DNA of 64,000 nucleotides from JABDMH01 sp965223165 (GTDB lineage Bacteria; Bacteroidota; Bacteroidia; Chitinophagales; Saprospiraceae). Made by a program: the position numbers and the translations under genes. The notes under the pieces are model-generated. The model ran no database searches. It saw only the letters and a program-made list of their open reading frames with translations, and was not told the origin of the DNA. Positions 1 through 8,352 of this stretch are shown in pieces (position 1 is the stretch's first letter; each line of letters starts with the position of its first letter). The stretch lies in assembly GCA_965223165.1 (NCBI GenBank), contig CBDCVQ010000020.1, positions 1,612,001 through 1,676,000 of the forward strand. Reading direction: 5' to 3'.

Positions 1-1
1 C

Positions 2-769
2 AAGAAGCGTCTGGGCCAGCACTTCCTGATCAAATCTGACATTGCCCAACGAACGGCAAGTGCCCTCGTGCCCCTACCCGACAACACAGCCGTCCTAGAG
101 GTGGGTCCCGGCAAGGGCATGTTGACACAGTTCTTGGACAAACTCCCGGCAGAGCTTTACCTGGTGGAGATAGATCATGATATGATACCTATTCTCCGAG
201 AGCGCTTTCCCCATCTTCGTGATCGCATCCTGCGCGCTAATTTTCTTCAGATTGATCCCGCCGTGCTCCTGCCCCCTTCGTTTTCGCTCATCGGCAACTT
301 TCCGTACAATATTTCGAGCCAGATATTGATCAAGATGTTGGATCATCGGTGGCAAATCCCGCAGATGGTCGGTATGTTTCAACTAGAAGTCGCTCAAAGA
401 ATCGTCTCCGACCACGGGTCTAAATCTTACGGGATACTTAGCGTCTTGTGTCAAGCCTTCTATCGTGCTGAATTGTGCTTTACCATTGATCCATCGGCCT
501 TTGTGCCTCCGCCAAAGGTAAACTCGGCCGTGATCCACCTCTTGCGGAGAGATGACCCACCCATTGCCGACGAGCAAGAGAAGCCATTTCGTCAGGTGGT
601 CAAGGCTGCATTTGGGCAGCGTCGCAAGATGCTACGAAACTCCCTGAAGAGTCTCTGGCCGGAAATAGCCGATTTTGGAGACTATGCCACCAAGCGTCCC
701 GAGCAACTCACCGTGGCCAACTTTGTCGATCTAACCGTCAAACTAATATCTTCGCGACAATCAAAGTAG
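2..769 (+). CDS. rsmA: 16S rRNA (adenine1518/1519-N6)-dimethyltransferase RsmA, 5' truncated by window edge
   Basis: RsmA/KsgA dimethylates two adjacent adenines in the 3' terminal hairpin of 16S rRNA during small-subunit assembly, using S-adenosylmethionine. The reading frame is open from base 2 and begins with the family's conserved N-terminal stretch KKRLGQHFLIKSDIAQ, so only the first few codons are missing; the in-frame GTG at 68 is not the real start. Visible motifs are the SAM-binding VLEVGPGKGMLTQFL and the adenine-methylase motif NFPYNISSQIL (the usual NLPY/NIPY motif). The C-terminal helical domain with QRRKMLRNSLK is present. It is followed after 6 bp by the YqeY-type gene, probably co-transcribed. 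Confidence 0.96.
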   Translation, partial: KKRLGQHFLIKSDIAQRTASALVPLPDNTAVLEVGPGKGMLTQFLDKLPAELYLVEIDHDMIPILRERFPHLRDRILRANFLQIDPAVLLPPSFSLIGNFPYNISSQILIKMLDHRWQIPQMVGMFQLEVAQRIVSDHGSKSYGILSVLCQAFYRAELCFTIDPSAFVPPPKVNSAVIHLLRRDDPPIADEQEKPFRQVVKAAFGQRRKMLRNSLKSLWPEIADFGDYATKRPEQLTVANFVDLTVKLISSRQSK

Positions 770-775
770 CATGAC

Positions 776-1228
776 ATGTCGCTTGAACAACGCATAATGA
801 CGGACCTCAAGGCCGCGATGAAGGCCAAGGATCAGGCAGCCCTGCGCGCGATCCGGGCGATCAAAGCCGCTATCCTGGTTCGAAAGACCGACGGCTCAGG
901 CAAGCCCATTGACGAGGCCGAGGAAATCAAATTGCTCCAAAAGCTGGTGAAGTCACGCCGGGAGTCGCTAGACATCTATGAGAAGCAGAATCGAGCAGAC
1001 CTGGCTCGTATCGAGGCCGAAGAAATCAGCGTGCTTGAGACTTACCTGCCTGCCCAAATGGATCCCGCCCAAGTCAAAGAGGTGGTGCGTGGGATCATCG
1101 ACAGCATGGGCGCGACAAGTATGAAAGATATGGGCAAAGTCATGGGGGCGGCCTCAAAACAACTAGCTGGACAGGCCGACGGCAAACTTATAGCCTCGCT
1201 GGTCAAGGAGATCTTAAGCAGCTCGTAG
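776..1228 (+). CDS. GatB/YqeY domain protein
   Basis: This 150-residue protein matches the stand-alone YqeY family, which resembles the C-terminal tRNA-interacting helical domain of GatB, the amidotransferase subunit that makes Gln-tRNA or Asn-tRNA. Recognisable features are the N-terminal helix MSLEQRIMTDLKAAMKAKD, the central DEAEEIKLLQKLVKSRRES and the ETYLPAQMD segment followed by the C-terminal tail KVMGAASKQLAGQADGKL. Its length is normal for the family. It starts 6 bp after rsmA and ends just before a perfect 12-bp inverted repeat that could terminate transcription. The cellular role of free YqeY proteins is not settled, so only the family is named. Confidence 0.9.
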   Translation: MSLEQRIMTDLKAAMKAKDQAALRAIRAIKAAILVRKTDGSGKPIDEAEEIKLLQKLVKSRRESLDIYEKQNRADLARIEAEEISVLETYLPAQMDPAQVKEVVRGIIDSMGATSMKDMGKVMGAASKQLAGQADGKLIASLVKEILSSS

Positions 1229-1229
1229 C

Positions 1230-1270
1230 GTTTTCGCATTAAATCTTGTGGTTAATTCTAATGCGAAAAC
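1230..1270. terminator. 12-bp perfect inverted repeat; candidate bidirectional terminator and solo end of a dispersed repeat
   Basis: GTTTTCGCATTA at 1230-1241 pairs perfectly with TAATGCGAAAAC at 1259-1270 around a 17-nt loop. It lies directly after the yqeY-type stop and before the end of the convergent TrpF-like gene, where a terminator serving both strands would sit. The whole segment is nearly identical, in reverse complement, to the right end of the repeat element at 41025-41243, so it is probably a solo copy of that element's terminus. Confidence 0.6.
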
Positions 1271-1300
1271 TCTACCAGGAGGCTGTTGTAATTCAACGGG

Positions 1301-1882
1301 CTAGCCTTCTCCGGTGACCATGTCCAGCAGGCGGTCCGTCTCTTCAAAGGACTTGAAGCCGGTTTTGGTTTCGGAGGAGCCAGTCAGAAAAATCCCCGCC
1401 GGTACGGGGGACAGGGCCATGACCTGGCGGCACTCGTCTGTGGTGCCGACCCGGATCCAAGCCTTATCAGAGACGGCGTCTGACAGCAGCTCCCAGTGAT
1501 GTACAGCTTTGGCCGGCAAGATCAGGATGTCCACTGCTGCCCAGCTATGCTGAGCCGACGGATCCCACTCGTCCTCCGAGATTTCCAACAGCATCTCTCT
1601 ACCGGTCGATGCCAGTCTTATAGCAGAATCCAACGTATGCACCAACAGCCCCTCTACGGGTAGGTCTCTCAGGTCATCCAAGGTCAGATCGAGGGCAGGA
1701 GGCACTTCAAGGATCCAGCGAGCCCCCGATATCCAGGGTCGAATGGCCTCCAGCAACTGCATGGTCTCTCCCATATCTTGATCCACCAAGGGCATACACA
1801 GGTAGGTAGGCATGTAGGCCGCAAAGTAACGTGCATCGGTTAGATTATCTATATTGCTAGCCGATATGGCGATGTCTGTCAT
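1301..1882 (-). CDS. TrpF-like (phosphoribosylanthranilate isomerase-related) protein, active-site cysteine absent
   Basis: This 193-residue protein resembles the TrpF beta/alpha-barrel. Its N-terminus (IAISASNIDNLTDARYFAA) aligns with the TrpF start, normally (I/V)KICG(I/L)T..EDA, and the C-terminus GSSETKTGFKSFEETDRLLD aligns with the last phosphate-binding turn of TrpF. The catalytic cysteine of the ICG motif is missing, replaced by Ser/Ala, and no other trp gene lies nearby. It is therefore probably a divergent paralogue and not the tryptophan-pathway enzyme. The ATG at 1882 was chosen because it starts at the first barrel strand; a longer reading frame to 1987 would overlap the divergent gene at 1908. 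Function unknown. Confidence 0.6.
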   Translation of the reverse strand: MTDIAISASNIDNLTDARYFAAYMPTYLCMPLVDQDMGETMQLLEAIRPWISGARWILEVPPALDLTLDDLRDLPVEGLLVHTLDSAIRLASTGREMLLEISEDEWDPSAQHSWAAVDILILPAKAVHHWELLSDAVSDKAWIRVGTTDECRQVMALSPVPAGIFLTGSSETKTGFKSFEETDRLLDMVTGEG

Positions 1883-1907
1883 GAGTCGCAAACTATGAAA
1901 ATCTAGG

Positions 1908-2261
1908 ATGGTCAAGGCCAAGCAGCATACGTACTTTGAGTGGGTGTATGAGGTGACCCGGCGCATCCCGGAGGGGCGCGTATCCACCTACGGACACATC
2001 GCCGACTACCTGGCCTTAGGCTCCGCCCGGATGGTAGGGTGGGCTTTGATGCAACTGCCGGGCGAGCTACAGATTCCGGCACACCGTGTGGTCAATCGCA
2101 AAGGCGAATTAAGTGGCCGGCATCACTTCAACCCGCCATCAAGCATGCAGCAGAGACTGGAGGCAGAAGGGGTGAAAGTAGTCAACGACCGCGTAGTCGA
2201 CTTCAACCAGCGATTGTGGATACCGGCACAACACCTACCTCAAGAGGACATCGACATATAG
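1908..2261 (+). CDS. Alkyltransferase-like protein (ATL) of the MGMT family, Cys replaced by Ala
   Basis: The 117-residue protein has the DNA-binding domain of O6-alkylguanine-DNA alkyltransferases: the arginine-finger region SARMVGWAL (residues 39-47), RVSTYGHIA, and the active-site loop. In repair-competent enzymes that loop reads PCHRV; here it reads PAHRVV (residues 57-62), so the alkyl-accepting cysteine is Ala58. Such ATL proteins (established for Atl1 and bacterial homologues) bind and flip O6-alkylguanine without repairing it and flag lesions for nucleotide excision repair. The gene is divergent from the TrpF-like gene with only 25 bp between start codons. Confidence 0.88.
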   Translation: MVKAKQHTYFEWVYEVTRRIPEGRVSTYGHIADYLALGSARMVGWALMQLPGELQIPAHRVVNRKGELSGRHHFNPPSSMQQRLEAEGVKVVNDRVVDFNQRLWIPAQHLPQEDIDI

Positions 2262-2403
2262 TGCTTCGTCTGACGGTTCATCTGCCGATTCCTTTGTATA
2301 TGAGTGAGTTGGACAAAATTTTAACACATAGCACCCCTTATGCGTGCAATATTTCTTCGGAGGGTATGGTTAATAGTCTAGTTAGTTAACCAAAGATTAT
2401 TGT

Positions 2404-2637
2404 ATGACGCAAAACTACACACTTAATGACTTGATTCGCCTCGTCTACAAAGATCCTAGCTACCAGCAACATGATTTGCTGCAGGATTTGGAATCTGACT
2501 GGAAACTTCGAGAAGCATATGAGGAATTGACCGCAGCAGCACGACAGTTGCCCAAGGCCAGTTTTGCTCCTTCGTCCTCCAGTGTAGCACGCATTTTACG
2601 TCACAGCAAAGCAACTGCTGTCACGGTCGAGATCTAA
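2404..2637 (+). CDS. Small conserved Bacteroidota-type protein of unknown function
   Basis: This 77-residue soluble protein contains an acidic helical stretch, LLQDLESDWKLREAYEELTAAARQLPK, and a C-terminal SSSSVARILRHSKATA segment. It resembles short proteins I associate with Bacteroidota genomes (W-K-L-R-E-x-Y-E-E-L pattern), but I cannot give a function. It sits upstream of recA, separated from it by a strong terminator, so it is probably transcribed alone. The coding call rests on the conserved-looking pattern, the ATG start and the terminator immediately after the stop. Confidence 0.7.
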   Translation: MTQNYTLNDLIRLVYKDPSYQQHDLLQDLESDWKLREAYEELTAAARQLPKASFAPSSSSVARILRHSKATAVTVEI

Positions 2638-2660
2638 GGACGAGATCTGAATCGTCGGAA

Positions 2661-2694
2661 GCCCTTAAGGATAGACTTTCTTAAGGGCTTTCTT
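2661..2694 (+). terminator. Rho-independent terminator after the small gene
   Basis: GCCCTTAAG (2661-2669) pairs perfectly with CTTAAGGGC (2680-2688), followed by a T-rich run. It lies 23 bp after the stop codon of the 77-residue gene and insulates recA from upstream transcription. Confidence 0.88.
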
Positions 2695-2856
2695 ATTGGG
2701 CATGGCTTGACATTCGACCTTCTGCCTTCGTCTGCGGGATCTCACATCAATGGTTCTGCGCATGAGGATTACGTTCCTTTGAAATCTCACGGAAGAGAGG
2801 TGCGTCCGTGGCCTGTAATATTTGGATTACAGCACTTTTTATATCTCGCAATGTCA

Positions 2857-2864
2857 TATATTTG
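2857..2864 (+). promoter_or_regulatory. Bacteroidota-type -7 box (TATATTTG) for recA
   Basis: TATATTTG matches the Bacteroidota -7 consensus TAnnTTTG and lies 20 bp before the recA ATG at 2885. No clear -33 TTG is seen at the usual distance. The box lies downstream of an in-frame TTG at 2822, which argues that the longer reading frame is not the real RecA N-terminus. No LexA site was recognised. Confidence 0.55.
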
Positions 2865-2884
2865 TTTGTTCTAATTCAATTAAT

Positions 2885-3931
2885 ATGAGTAAGGAAAATA
2901 GTGAGAAGCTCAAGGCACTCAAGTTGACGGTCGACCGCCTGGAAAAGACCTACGGTAAAGGTGCGATCATGCGATTGGGCGACCAGAAAGTCGTGGATGC
3001 AGAGACCATATCGACGGGCTCGCTTGGCCTGGACATCGCCCTTGGTATCAACGGTTTTCCCAAGGGAAGGGTGATCGAGATTTTTGGCCCCGAGTCTTCC
3101 GGTAAGACAACACTGGCCATACACGCCATTGCCGAATGCCAGAAGAAAGGCGGTATCGCAGCCTTCATCGATGCGGAGCATGCCTTTGACCGCTTCTATG
3201 CAGAAGCGCTGGGCGTAGACACGGAAAACCTACTCATATCGCAGCCGGACAACGGAGAGCAGGCACTTGAGATCGCGGAAAACCTCATTCGCTCCGGTGC
3301 GATTGACATCATCGTCATTGACTCTGTCGCCGCCTTGGTGCCCCGGGCCGAGATCGAAGGAGAAATGGGAGAATCCAAAGTAGGCCTGCAAGCCCGCTTG
3401 ATGTCCCAAGCCATGCGAAAGCTGACCGGTACCATCGGCCGGACCGGGTGCTGCTGCATCTTTATCAATCAGCTGCGCGAGAAGATCGGCGTCATGTTTG
3501 GCAACCCGGAGACGACCACAGGCGGCAACGCCCTCAAGTTTTACTCCTCGATGCGGCTGGACATCCGGCGCAGCGGAGCGGCCATCAAGGACCGCGAAGG
3601 CAATGTGGTCGGCAACACGACCAAGGTCAAAGTGGTGAAAAATAAGCTGGCTCCACCCTTCCGCATTGCGATGTTTGACATCATGTACGGTCAGGGCATC
3701 AGCAAAAACGGAGAGATCATCGATCTGGGTGTCGACTACGAAATCGTCAAGAAGAGTGGATCCTGGTTTAGCTATGAAGGAACCAAGATTGCGCAGGGAC
3801 GAGAGGCCGCTAAGCAGTTTCTCAGCGACAATCCAGAGGTAGCGGAGGAGATCGAACGCAAGATCAAAGAAAAGATCACGGGCAAAACGGCCGCCGCCGA
3901 AGTGCCCGTAGAGGCCTCCGTCGACAATTAG
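2885..3931 (+). CDS. recA: Recombinase RecA
   Basis: RecA forms ATP-dependent filaments on single-stranded DNA, catalyses strand exchange and drives SOS self-cleavage reactions. The 348-residue product has Walker A GPESSGKTT (residues 68-76), the DNA-binding and ATPase core with FIDAEHAFD and IIVIDSVAALVPRAEIEGEMG, and the QLREKIGVMFGNPETTTGGNALKFY region, all textbook. The start at 2885 gives the normal N-terminal helix (MSKENSEKLKALKLTVDRLEK) and places the gene right after a -7 box. The stop overlaps the end of the convergent gldD by 4 bp. Confidence 0.98.
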   Translation: MSKENSEKLKALKLTVDRLEKTYGKGAIMRLGDQKVVDAETISTGSLGLDIALGINGFPKGRVIEIFGPESSGKTTLAIHAIAECQKKGGIAAFIDAEHAFDRFYAEALGVDTENLLISQPDNGEQALEIAENLIRSGAIDIIVIDSVAALVPRAEIEGEMGESKVGLQARLMSQAMRKLTGTIGRTGCCCIFINQLREKIGVMFGNPETTTGGNALKFYSSMRLDIRRSGAAIKDREGNVVGNTTKVKVVKNKLAPPFRIAMFDIMYGQGISKNGEIIDLGVDYEIVKKSGSWFSYEGTKIAQGREAAKQFLSDNPEVAEEIERKIKEKITGKTAAAEVPVEASVDN

Positions 3932-4578
3932 CCTGAGGGGCTCGATACGTCCACCTTACCTTTCCATTCGAAGGTGTTGATCAGGTGCGAGATGTCTTGC
4001 TTGACAAACTCGTAGAGCGGTGCCAGTGAGTCCGGTCGGATCTGTGTGCGAAAGTAGAGCGCCCCTCTGAGGAAGTGCTGAGTACTGTCGGTGAGGTAAA
4101 ATTGAAAAGGCGTGGCTACCTGTCCTTCCAGGTTAAAAATGAAACCACTGACTCCGTTGGGCTTAGAAATCGCTATTTCGTCAATAAAGCTGGCCTTCTT
4201 ACTGTGCTCCATGGCCAACCGGAAGGCATCGGAGTTGAGCTTTTCGAGCGGGGCATCGTCCGACACCGGATAGTAGCTGCAGTGGATGCGGCATTCAAAT
4301 TGGGGATAATACAGGTCAAACCAGCACGGATCCGTCGCTTCTTCAGACAGGGAAAATGAGTCTTTTTCCACGGTCGCGTAGGCCGGCATCTCAAAGGTGA
4401 AATCGCACACCTCATTGTCAAAGCGCACGTACTGCTTGCTGGGAAAGTCGATCTTGGGATAAGCCCGGGGCTTGGGCAGCTGGACATCGGTGCCGCAGCT
4501 GGCAGCGGCCAGCAGGAGGATCGCCAATGCGATCACTCTATGGGATGGTGATTTGTATCCTTGATATCCTCTTTTCAT
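3928..4578 (-). CDS. gldD: Gliding motility lipoprotein GldD
   Basis: GldD is a lipoprotein needed for gliding in Flavobacterium; it is also found widely in non-gliding Bacteroidota. The 216-residue protein has a basic n-region, a hydrophobic helix and a lipobox ending in the cysteine of AAASCG, then the family start PKPRAYPKIDFPSKQY and the WFDLYYPQFECRIHCSY segment. The ATG at 4578 overlaps the end of gldE by 41 bp; a GTG at 4536 would avoid the overlap but would delete the charged n-region, so the ATG is preferred. It ends the leftward mutY-ssb-gldE-gldD operon and converges with recA. Confidence 0.93.
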   Translation of the reverse strand: MKRGYQGYKSPSHRVIALAILLLAAASCGTDVQLPKPRAYPKIDFPSKQYVRFDNEVCDFTFEMPAYATVEKDSFSLSEEATDPCWFDLYYPQFECRIHCSYYPVSDDAPLEKLNSDAFRLAMEHSKKASFIDEIAISKPNGVSGFIFNLEGQVATPFQFYLTDSTQHFLRGALYFRTQIRPDSLAPLYEFVKQDISHLINTFEWKGKVDVSSPSG

Positions 4579-5962
4579 TTACTTCCAGGATCTTGAATCG
4601 ATACCGCTTGTAGCGAATGTCACTATTCTTCTTGGGGATCTTGCCGATCATCTCCAGTAGCAGACCGGCCACACTGTCCGCATCTCCCTTCACCGCGTCA
4701 AAGGAGTCCGTGTCAATGCCTACGACGCGACACATGTCATTGAGTAGCGTTTTGCCCTCAAAGATGAAATTATGGTTGTCGAGCTTTTCGTATTCGACCT
4801 CATCCTCGTCATCAAACTCATCTCGGATCTCGCCGATGACTTCCTCCATCACATCCTCCAGTGTCACAAGTCCTCCGCTACCCCCAAATTCATCAACCAC
4901 AATAGCAATATGAGTCCGTTCTTGTTGAAACTCCGTGAGCAGCTCATTTATTTTCTTCGCTTCCGGCACATATTTGACCTCGGTGCGAATGAGCTTTTGC
5001 CACTTCAGATCTTTGTCCCCGTCATTGAGGTGCACTAGGAGGTCCTTCACATAAAGAATGCCCCGGATATTGTCAAAGTCCTCTTCGAAGACGGGTATGC
5101 GTGAGTACCCACAGTCCTTGACGATCTTCATCAGCTCTTGAAAGCTACTGGTGATATCTACCGCCACCACGTCGACCCGTGATCGCATAATCTGCTTGGC
5201 GGTGACTTCACCAAACTTGACAATGCTCTTGAGGATGTCGATCTCCTTTTCAGAGTTCTGTTCATGACTCACGGTGAGCTCAATGGCTTTATCCAAATCA
5301 TCTTTGCGTGATTTGGCATAGCCCGCCTCCTGGCCCAGTCTGTTTTCCAACTGCGTCGACCAACGCACGAGCACGCCTGACAGCGGACGAAAAAACGTGT
5401 TGAGAAAGGTGAGGGGCGTGGCCATAAGCATAGCCATCCGCTTGTTGTTGATATTGGAGTAGATCTTGGGGGCCACCTCTCCAAGCAGTACCAAGAGAAA
5501 GGTGGCTGCTACCACGGTCAGAAGGAATTTGATCGCCTCCGCCAGACCGGATTGGGAGACGAGACCCAGCAGCGGTACATTAGCCAAACCCTCTGCCCAT
5601 TGTAAAAACACGGCTGGCGCAAATACCATACGGATCAGGTACTCGGAGAGGATGACGATGCCAATGTTGACAAAGTTGTTTGCGATCAGGATGGTGGCCA
5701 GTAGTTGTCTGGGATGCTCCCTCAGCCGGAGAATGCGTTTGGCGTTGGGCTTTTCATCATTGGCGATGTCCCGTAGGTCATTGGGGCTGAGTGAAAAATA
5801 GGCTACTTCGGATCCCGAGACCAGTGCGGAGAGTGCCAGGAGCAGGCAAAGGACTACGATCCCAAATGCCAATCCGGGGTAAGAGATTTGTGAAACGAAG
5901 ATTGGTACGAGGAAAAGGGATAATCCCGGATCAGGAGGTTCAGTGCTTTCCAAGAGGGTCAA
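4538..5962 (-). CDS. gldE: GldE, CorC/HlyC-type transmembrane CBS-domain protein
   Basis: The 474-residue protein has an N-terminal CNNM/DUF21-type membrane domain (hydrophobic helices at roughly residues 30-60, 85-110 and 140-170), a pair of CBS domains around residues 220-350 (IMRSRVDVVAV, YSRIPVFEEDFDNIRGILYV, FQQERTHIAIVVDEFGGSGG) and a C-terminal CorC_HlyC domain. Related proteins move or sense divalent cations. In Bacteroidota the homologue next to gldD is GldE. The first usable codon is a TTG at 5962 and the exact start is uncertain. It sits between ssb and gldD. Confidence 0.92.
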   Translation of the reverse strand: MTLLESTEPPDPGLSLFLVPIFVSQISYPGLAFGIVVLCLLLALSALVSGSEVAYFSLSPNDLRDIANDEKPNAKRILRLREHPRQLLATILIANNFVNIGIVILSEYLIRMVFAPAVFLQWAEGLANVPLLGLVSQSGLAEAIKFLLTVVAATFLLVLLGEVAPKIYSNINNKRMAMLMATPLTFLNTFFRPLSGVLVRWSTQLENRLGQEAGYAKSRKDDLDKAIELTVSHEQNSEKEIDILKSIVKFGEVTAKQIMRSRVDVVAVDITSSFQELMKIVKDCGYSRIPVFEEDFDNIRGILYVKDLLVHLNDGDKDLKWQKLIRTEVKYVPEAKKINELLTEFQQERTHIAIVVDEFGGSGGLVTLEDVMEEVIGEIRDEFDDEDEVEYEKLDNHNFIFEGKTLLNDMCRVVGIDTDSFDAVKGDADSVAGLLLEMIGKIPKKNSDIRYKRYRFKILEVNEKRISRIQITIP

Positions 5963-5993
5963 CTTGATTTAGAAGACATGCTGGGGGAGCAGG

Positions 5994-6467
5994 TCAGAAC
6001 GGAAGATCATCTTCTACCTCCTCGACCTTGCCCGTGACCGGCTTAGTTTCTTCTTCTTTCAGCTCGAAGCTGCTGCCTGTTACCTCTTTGGACTCTGCCG
6101 GCGAAGGAAAATTGCTGCCGTATGATCCGCTACCGCTGCTTTCTCTGCGGTCCAAGACTCTAAATGTGTTGGCCACCACCTCGGTCACGTATCGATCAAT
6201 GCCATCCTTGTCCTGATACTTACGATGCGTCAGTTTGCCGTCGACGTATACCATGGAGCCCTTCTTGAGCATCTTTTCTGCACGCTCGGCCAGTTGTCTC
6301 CAGACAACCACGTCGTGCCACTCGGTGATGGTTTGCCACTCACCACTTTTGTCTCGGTAGCTCTCATTGGTGGCGACTGGAAATTTGCCGACCATACTCC
6401 CGCTTTCAAAATGGCGAATTTCCGGGTCGCGACCCAGATTACCAATCAAAATCACCTTGTTAATCAT
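5994..6467 (-). CDS. ssb: Single-stranded DNA-binding protein SSB
   Basis: SSB coats single-stranded DNA during replication, recombination and repair. The 157-residue protein has the OB-fold start MINKVILIGNLGRDPEIRHF, the ITEWHDVVVWRQLAERAEKM core and VYVDGKLTHRKYQDKDG, then a Ser/Gly-rich linker and the acidic protein-interaction tail ending DDLPF. It follows mutY by 13 bp and precedes gldE, an arrangement typical of Bacteroidota. Confidence 0.97.
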   Translation of the reverse strand: MINKVILIGNLGRDPEIRHFESGSMVGKFPVATNESYRDKSGEWQTITEWHDVVVWRQLAERAEKMLKKGSMVYVDGKLTHRKYQDKDGIDRYVTEVVANTFRVLDRRESSGSGSYGSNFPSPAESKEVTGSSFELKEEETKPVTGKVEEVEDDLPF

Positions 6468-6480
6468 AGTGTTGTGCAGC

Positions 6481-7557
6481 TTAGAATCCCAATGTCAAAG
6501 GTACTGATTTATCCCCTAAATAACAATCGATGATCTTGGGACAGGCCAGACTCGACGCTTGGGATTTGGCCACCCGCTTTGCTCCATGCACCCATGCGTG
6601 ATCAAAGTGATCAGACAACGCCAGCACGATAAAGCTGGCCGAAATCTCCTGATGGGACAGGGTCTGTCGATAAATCTTGGAGATCCCGATGACCTCACCT
6701 GCCAGACCGTATCGGCTGGCAATGTCGTTCCAGCCCAAGGGCTCGGAGGACTCGATCAAAAAGAATTCGTATAGTCCCTGCCAGATATCATCTGACTCAC
6801 GTCGTCTCATATAGATGTGATCGCCCTCCGTCAGCACGATGTAATTAAAATGTCGGTGCCTGCGGGGCTTCGCCTTGGTCTTCACGGGAATCTCCGATAC
6901 CAGCTCATCTTCGTACGCTTGGCAGTGATCTCGCAAAATGCACGCCTCGCAGTGGGGACGAGACGGCCGACATTGGAGTGCGCCAAAGTCCATGATGGCC
7001 TGGTTGAATAGCGCTGCTCGATCTGCAGGCAGCATCGATTGGGCAGTGGTCCGAATCTGATCCGCTCCAGGACCCTTGTCTACCGGATCACGCATGCCGA
7101 GGAGTCGCGCCAGCACCCGGATCACATTGCCATCCACTACGGCATGCGGCAGATCAAAGCTAAAGGAGGCGATGGCCGCCGCCGTGTAGGGCCCTATGCC
7201 CTTGAGGGTCAAAATCTCCGCATAGGTGGTTGGAAATTCGCCTGCCATCTCCTCGACAATCTGCTTAGCGGCCTCATGCATGTGCCTGGCACGCCGATAA
7301 TATCCCAGGCCAGACCAGACGGCATAGACTTCGTCTTGATTGGCACGTGCCAGATGACGTATGGTGGGAAAGGCCTCCATAAAGCGAGTGAAGTAGGGCA
7401 GTCCCTGCTGCACCCGGGTCTGCTGCAGAATAATCTCCGAAACCCAGGTCGGATAGGGGTCCTTGGTGGCCTTCCAGGGTAGTTGCCGAGGATGGGCCAA
7501 CGACCATTTGATGATGCGGTCCGCGATCTCACTGAGTTCTTCTGATGATTTGACCAT
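6481..7557 (-). CDS. mutY: A/G-specific adenine glycosylase MutY
   Basis: MutY removes adenine mispaired with 8-oxoguanine. Starting from the ATG at 7557 the protein has 358 residues: the helix-hairpin-helix glycosylase core with SEIILQQTRVQQ (catalytic Glu41), LKGIGPYTAAAIASF and the catalytic Asp in VVDGNVIRVLARL, then a 4Fe-4S cluster motif C-x6-C-x2-C-x5-C (CRPSRPHCEACILRDHC), and a C-terminal NUDIX-like lesion-recognition domain. A longer frame to 7611 adds 18 unconserved residues. It is the first gene of the mutY-ssb-gldE-gldD operon, divergent from comF. Confidence 0.96.
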   Translation of the reverse strand: MVKSSEELSEIADRIIKWSLAHPRQLPWKATKDPYPTWVSEIILQQTRVQQGLPYFTRFMEAFPTIRHLARANQDEVYAVWSGLGYYRRARHMHEAAKQIVEEMAGEFPTTYAEILTLKGIGPYTAAAIASFSFDLPHAVVDGNVIRVLARLLGMRDPVDKGPGADQIRTTAQSMLPADRAALFNQAIMDFGALQCRPSRPHCEACILRDHCQAYEDELVSEIPVKTKAKPRRHRHFNYIVLTEGDHIYMRRRESDDIWQGLYEFFLIESSEPLGWNDIASRYGLAGEVIGISKIYRQTLSHQEISASFIVLALSDHFDHAWVHGAKRVAKSQASSLACPKIIDCYLGDKSVPLTLGF

Positions 7558-7626
7558 CCCCGGAGTCTCCAACTTTGTCCGAGTATAGTTATTTTTTGTG
7601 GTCCAATACACAACACCCCTCGCAAA

Positions 7627-8331
7627 TTGTCCCTGAAGAATACGTTACTGCGCTTGGGTCGGGATTTGTCCGACCTGATCTATCCCAATCTCTGCCTGGC
7701 CTGCGAAGGAGAAGCCGTCCATAGTCACGACATCTTTTGCGTGCGGTGTGAGGCAGCTGTCGAAGTGACCGATATGCATCTGGAGCCCGACAATGAATTT
7801 ACCCGCCGTATTCAAGTACACCAGCTGCGATTTGGCGGCGCTATGTTTCGCTTTTACCCCGGTGGCAAAGTGCAGGAGCTGGTGCATCATATCAAATACC
7901 GCAACAACACCTACGCCGCCAAGATACTGGGCCAAAGATATGGCCGCATGCTGCGGGAGGTACCCCAGCTCCATGATCTCGATCTGATCGTACCGGTACC
8001 GCTGCACAAACGTCGGCAGCGGCAGCGAGGATACAATCAAAGCGCATACTTTGCGGCTGGCCTGGCGAGTGCATTGCCCGCGTCCCTGGATGCGCAGGCG
8101 CTCCGAAGAATCAAGGCCACCAAGACCCAGACAGGCAAAAACCGGCAAGCGCGGGTAGCAAGTATGCAGGGGGCCTTTGCTGCTGTCAGTCCTGGCCAGC
8201 TATCACACAGACATATCATGCTCGTTGATGATGTGCTTACCACCGGCGCCACACTCGAGTCCTGTGCAGACGCCTTGGCCATCTTGCCCGGCGTTACTAT
8301 CTCCATGGTCACCATCGCTATGGCACAGTGA
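7627..8331 (+). CDS. comF: ComF family phosphoribosyltransferase-like protein
   Basis: The 234-residue protein has an N-terminal zinc-finger-like set of cysteines (CLAC...CVRC, about residues 23-41) and a C-terminal phosphoribosyltransferase fold with DLIVPVPLHKRRQRQRGYNQS and the PRPP-binding HIMLVDDVLTTGATLESC. ComF proteins take part in uptake of transforming DNA in competent bacteria and may help process the incoming strand. The start is a TTG at 7627, the only start that keeps the N-terminal cysteines. It is divergent from mutY, separated by a short gap. Confidence 0.9.
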   Translation: MSLKNTLLRLGRDLSDLIYPNLCLACEGEAVHSHDIFCVRCEAAVEVTDMHLEPDNEFTRRIQVHQLRFGGAMFRFYPGGKVQELVHHIKYRNNTYAAKILGQRYGRMLREVPQLHDLDLIVPVPLHKRRQRQRGYNQSAYFAAGLASALPASLDAQALRRIKATKTQTGKNRQARVASMQGAFAAVSPGQLSHRHIMLVDDVLTTGATLESCADALAILPGVTISMVTIAMAQ

Positions 8332-8352
8332 CCGTGCCAGGCAGCTAGTAGA

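Noticed and set aside
2822..2884. A 21-residue N-terminal extension of RecA from a TTG
   Set aside because: The TATATTTG promoter box lies inside it and RecA families start at the ATG at 2885.
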